In this document: one piece after another, positions 61,644 to 64,000 of the stretch
Layout: every line of letters begins with the position of its first letter
Numbering within the stretch: the first letter of the stretch is position 1
Position numbers and translations under genes: made by a program
The notes under the pieces: model-generated
The model's database searches: none
Seen by the model: only the letters and a program-made list of their open reading frames with translations
Told to the model about the DNA's origin: nothing
NCBI RefSeq assembly: GCF_009910365.1
Contig: NZ_CP036423.1
Location: forward strand, 2,976,001 to 3,040,000
Direction of reading: 5' to 3'
DNA: 64,000 nucleotides
Source of the DNA: Aequoribacter fuscus
Lineage (GTDB): Bacteria > Pseudomonadota > Gammaproteobacteria > Pseudomonadales > Halieaceae

Positions 61644-64000
61644 TTAACTCACTTTGCGCACAGCCTCCGGCGCCCGATACCAGATGTCGTCGCGGTATTC
61701 AGAAATTGTGCGGTCACTTGAGAAGCGGCCACTGGTAGCGGTGTTGAGTACCGCCATTCGCGCCCACTGGGTTTTATCTTTATAAGTACATGCAGCTTGT
61801 TCTTGCGCTTTACAATAATCACTAAAATCTGCCGCTGTCATCCACGGATCGGTGGAAGCGGTCAAGGCTGCGATAATCGGGTCAAAAATGCCCGGCTCGA
61901 ACAATGAAAAATGCCCACTTTGCAGCAAATGCATCACCGCTTGAAAGTTGGGGTCAGCTTCAATGTACTGCTGCGGGTTATAATTCTGACGTGTTTGGGC
62001 CACTTCATGTGCCTCCAAACCAAACAGGAAGAAATTATCAGCACCAACGGCGTCTCGGATCTCGATATTGGCACCGTCTAACGTGCCGATCGTCAGTGCG
62101 CCATTCATCATAAATTTCATGTTACCTGTGCCAGAGGCTTCTTTACCTGCGGTCGATATTTGCTCAGATAAATCCGTTCCAGGACAGATAATTTCCATCG
62201 CTGAAACGTTGTAGTTCGGCAAGAATGCCACCTTCAACCACTGATTAGCCTGTTCATCTTGAGCGATGGTATGCGCCACATTATTAATTAACTTAATAAT
62301 TAGCTTTGCCATGACATAACCCGGGGCGGCCTTACCGCCAATCAATACGCATCGCGGCGTCATAGAGGCAGTATCGCCTTTGCGAATGCGGTCGTACAGT
62401 GAAATCACATGAAGAATATTTAACAGCTGGCGCTTGTATTCATGAATGCGTTTTACCTGCACGTCAAACATCCAAGAGGGGTCAAACTCGATGCCCGTCT
62501 TGTTTGCGACTAGAGTCGCGAGTGCCTGTTTATTCGCGTATTTAACGTCCATGAAGCGCTCGCAGAAAGCGGTATCGTCAGCATAGGGGACTAGCTGATC
62601 AAGCTGGCTTAGATCACGAATCCAGCCATCCCCTATAGTTTCAGTGATCAGGTCTCGCAAGCCAGGATTACAGTTCGCCAACCAACGGCGCGGCGTTACA
62701 CCATTGGTTTTGTTGTTGAACTTGTGCGGCCATAACGCATAGAACTCAGCAAACAAACCTTGCTTGAGCAAGTCCGTGTGCAAGGCGGCTACACCGTTAA
62801 CCGAATAAGAACCCACAATGGCCAAATGCGCCATACGCACAGCGCGCTCGGGGGTTTCCTGGATAATAGACAGACGCCGCTGTTTATCCACGTCGCCAGG
62901 CCAGCGTTGTGCCACCACCTGCAAAAAGCGCGCATTAATTTCGTAGATAATGTCCAGCAGGCGCGGCAGCAGATGCTCGAATAAAGATACCGACCAGGTC
63001 TCCAGAGCCTCGGGTAGCAGCGTATGGTTGGTATACGCCATCGTGGATTCTGTCAGCGCCCAAGCTTCCTGCCACCCTAGACCGTGCTCATCCATCAACA
63101 GACGCATAAGCTCAGCCACAGCGATAGTAGGGTGCGTGTCATTGAGCTGTACCGCATGCTTTTCGGCAAAGCCTGTAAAGTCATGGCCTTTGCGGCTAAT
63201 CCAGCGGTGCAGGATATCCTGCAGGCTCGCCGAGGCTAAAAAATATTGCTGTCGTAGACGCAAGACTTTGCCGGCCTCGCTCGCGTCGTTTGGGTACAGG
63301 ACCATGGTAATCTGCTCGGCTTCGGTCTTCTTGCTGACCGCATCGGTGTACGAGCCCGAGTTAAATTCGCCCAAATTAAATTCTTCGGTCGCCGAGGCCT
63401 TCCAAAGGCGCAGCGTATTCACCGTGTCGTTGTTGTAACCCGGCACAGGAATATCATAAGGAATAGCTAGGACATCCTCAGTACCGACCCAACGGCGACA
63501 CTCACGGCCCTGCGGATCGTGCTCGACGACTACGCGTCCAAAAAAAGGCACGCGGCGCGTATTCTCAGGACTTTCTACCTCCCAAGGGTTTCCATCACGC
63601 AACCACTGATCTGGCGCTTCTTGTTGGTATCCATCGACGATTTTTTGGTGGAACATGCCAAATTGATAGCGAATGCCGTAGCCCGTAACGGGAATTTCGA
63701 GTGTTGCGCAGCTGTCCAAAAAACACGCCGCTAAGCGCCCCAAACCGCCATTGCCAAGACCGGCATCGAGTTCTTCTGTCTCTAAAGTTTCCAAATCGCA
63801 GGCGTAGTCTTGCAGCGCCGCTCTGGCTTGATCTTCCAAATCTAGGTTAGCCAAAGCATTGTGTAGGGTCCTACCCATTAGAAATTCTAAAGATAAGTAG
63901 CTCACGCGCTTGGGCTCTTCCCGGCGATAACGCTCGCGCGTTTCGCGCCAGCGGCTCACGAGCTGATCGCGCACCGCGAGCGCCATCGATTGATACAGAT
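61644..64000 (-). CDS. glgP: Glycogen/maltodextrin phosphorylase, 5' end beyond window
   Basis: At least 784 residues of a GT35 phosphorylase that releases glucose-1-phosphate from glycogen. Key blocks are [20 protein letters not shown] near the left, [15 protein letters not shown], and the PLP-lysine region [20 protein letters not shown] with [11 protein letters not shown]. Although an ATG occurs at 63986, the frame continues upstream as LYQS before MALAVRDQL. This matches the conserved internal segment of the family, so the true start lies outside the window by about 40 residues. It is the first visible gene of the glycogen operon. Confidence 0.95.
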   Translation of the reverse strand, partial: LYQSMALAVRDQLVSRWRETRERYRREEPKRVSYLSLEFLMGRTLHNALANLDLEDQARAALQDYACDLETLETEELDAGLGNGGLGRLAACFLDSCATLEIPVTGYGIRYQFGMFHQKIVDGYQQEAPDQWLRDGNPWEVESPENTRRVPFFGRVVVEHDPQGRECRRWVGTEDVLAIPYDIPVPGYNNDTVNTLRLWKASATEEFNLGEFNSGSYTDAVSKKTEAEQITMVLYPNDASEAGKVLRLRQQYFLASASLQDILHRWISRKGHDFTGFAEKHAVQLNDTHPTIAVAELMRLLMDEHGLGWQEAWALTESTMAYTNHTLLPEALETWSVSLFEHLLPRLLDIIYEINARFLQVVAQRWPGDVDKQRRLSIIQETPERAVRMAHLAIVGSYSVNGVAALHTDLLKQGLFAEFYALWPHKFNNKTNGVTPRRWLANCNPGLRDLITETIGDGWIRDLSQLDQLVPYADDTAFCERFMDVKYANKQALATLVANKTGIEFDPSWMFDVQVKRIHEYKRQLLNILHVISLYDRIRKGDTASMTPRCVLIGGKAAPGYVMAKLIIKLINNVAHTIAQDEQANQWLKVAFLPNYNVSAMEIICPGTDLSEQISTAGKEASGTGNMKFMMNGALTIGTLDGANIEIRDAVGADNFFLFGLEAHEVAQTRQNYNPQQYIEADPNFQAVMHLLQSGHFSLFEPGIFDPIIAALTASTDPWMTAADFSDYCKAQEQAACTYKDKTQWARMAVLNTATSGRFSSDRTISEYRDDIWYRAPEAVRKVS

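Overview
The window looks like chromosome from a marine heterotrophic gammaproteobacterium. The evidence is an N-methyl-amine (sarcosine) pathway, a taurine/sulfonate dissimilation locus, secreted beta-glucan (laminarin-type) hydrolases beside a Na+/solute symporter, a glycogen operon and several Na+-coupled carriers. The genus cannot be named from the sequence alone. No rRNA, tRNA or CRISPR was found.

Layout. (1) 1-9.1 kb is visibly AT-richer and accessory in character. It holds an RND efflux operon (cytochrome b561, HlyD adaptor, RND permease cut by the window edge) divergent from a TetR regulator. It also holds an IS3-family element that has destroyed the 5' end of a VOC/glyoxalase gene, a MerR-methyltransferase fusion with a MerR-type promoter, and a hipBA toxin-antitoxin pair with twin operators. 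(2) 9.1-11.8 kb: a GDT1-type cation transporter, a small secreted protein, a LysR regulator and a frameshifted membrane-protein gene. (3) 11.8-18.1 kb: heterotetrameric sarcosine oxidase (soxB, soxD, soxA, soxG) and a convergent GlxA-type AraC regulator. (4) 18.2-26.3 kb: a quinone oxidoreductase / TauD-like dioxygenase / BKACE / MFS operon under a divergent AraC regulator, then a nucleoside-recognition (SpmAB-like) membrane protein, an SDR and a SnoaL-like protein. (5) 26.3-30.7 kb: polysaccharide genes (nucleotide-sugar dehydrogenase, GT4, polysaccharide deacetylase, ATP-grasp) with a frameshifted YgaP-like remnant.

(6) 30.9-36.1 kb: a sugar-isomerase-like TIM barrel, a membrane fatty-acid-desaturase-like di-iron protein, a TauCAB-like ABC importer and a TetR repressor. 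This is an unusual combination and the best candidate for an undescribed uptake/oxidation pathway. (7) 36.2-38.6 kb: type III glutamine-synthetase-like enzyme divergent from a MetX-like alpha/beta hydrolase. (8) 38.7-48.2 kb: sulfonate dissimilation. It comprises taurine-pyruvate aminotransferase, a YeiH-type putative sulfate exporter, an AGCS alanine/Na+ symporter, a MocR/TauR regulator, Xsc, citrate synthase and Pta. Together these take taurine to sulfoacetaldehyde, acetyl phosphate plus sulfite, acetyl-CoA and citrate. Matching CTGGC direct repeats with identical 23-bp spacing precede both tpa and xsc. (9) 48.3-54.3 kb: a stand-alone allophanate-hydrolase C-terminal domain, then an SSS symporter, a GH3 beta-glucosidase and a malectin-GH16 laminarinase. 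(10) 54.4-56.3 kb: a LytS/LytTR two-component pair. (11) 56.4-64 kb: a SIMPL-domain protein and the glycogen operon glgP-glgC-pgm-glgA (glgP runs off the right edge).

Taken together the window couples import and oxidation of small organic N and S compounds with beta-glucan breakdown and glycogen storage. Most loci have a local regulator and several have recognisable operator repeats. Four convergent gene pairs share a 4-bp stop-codon overlap.
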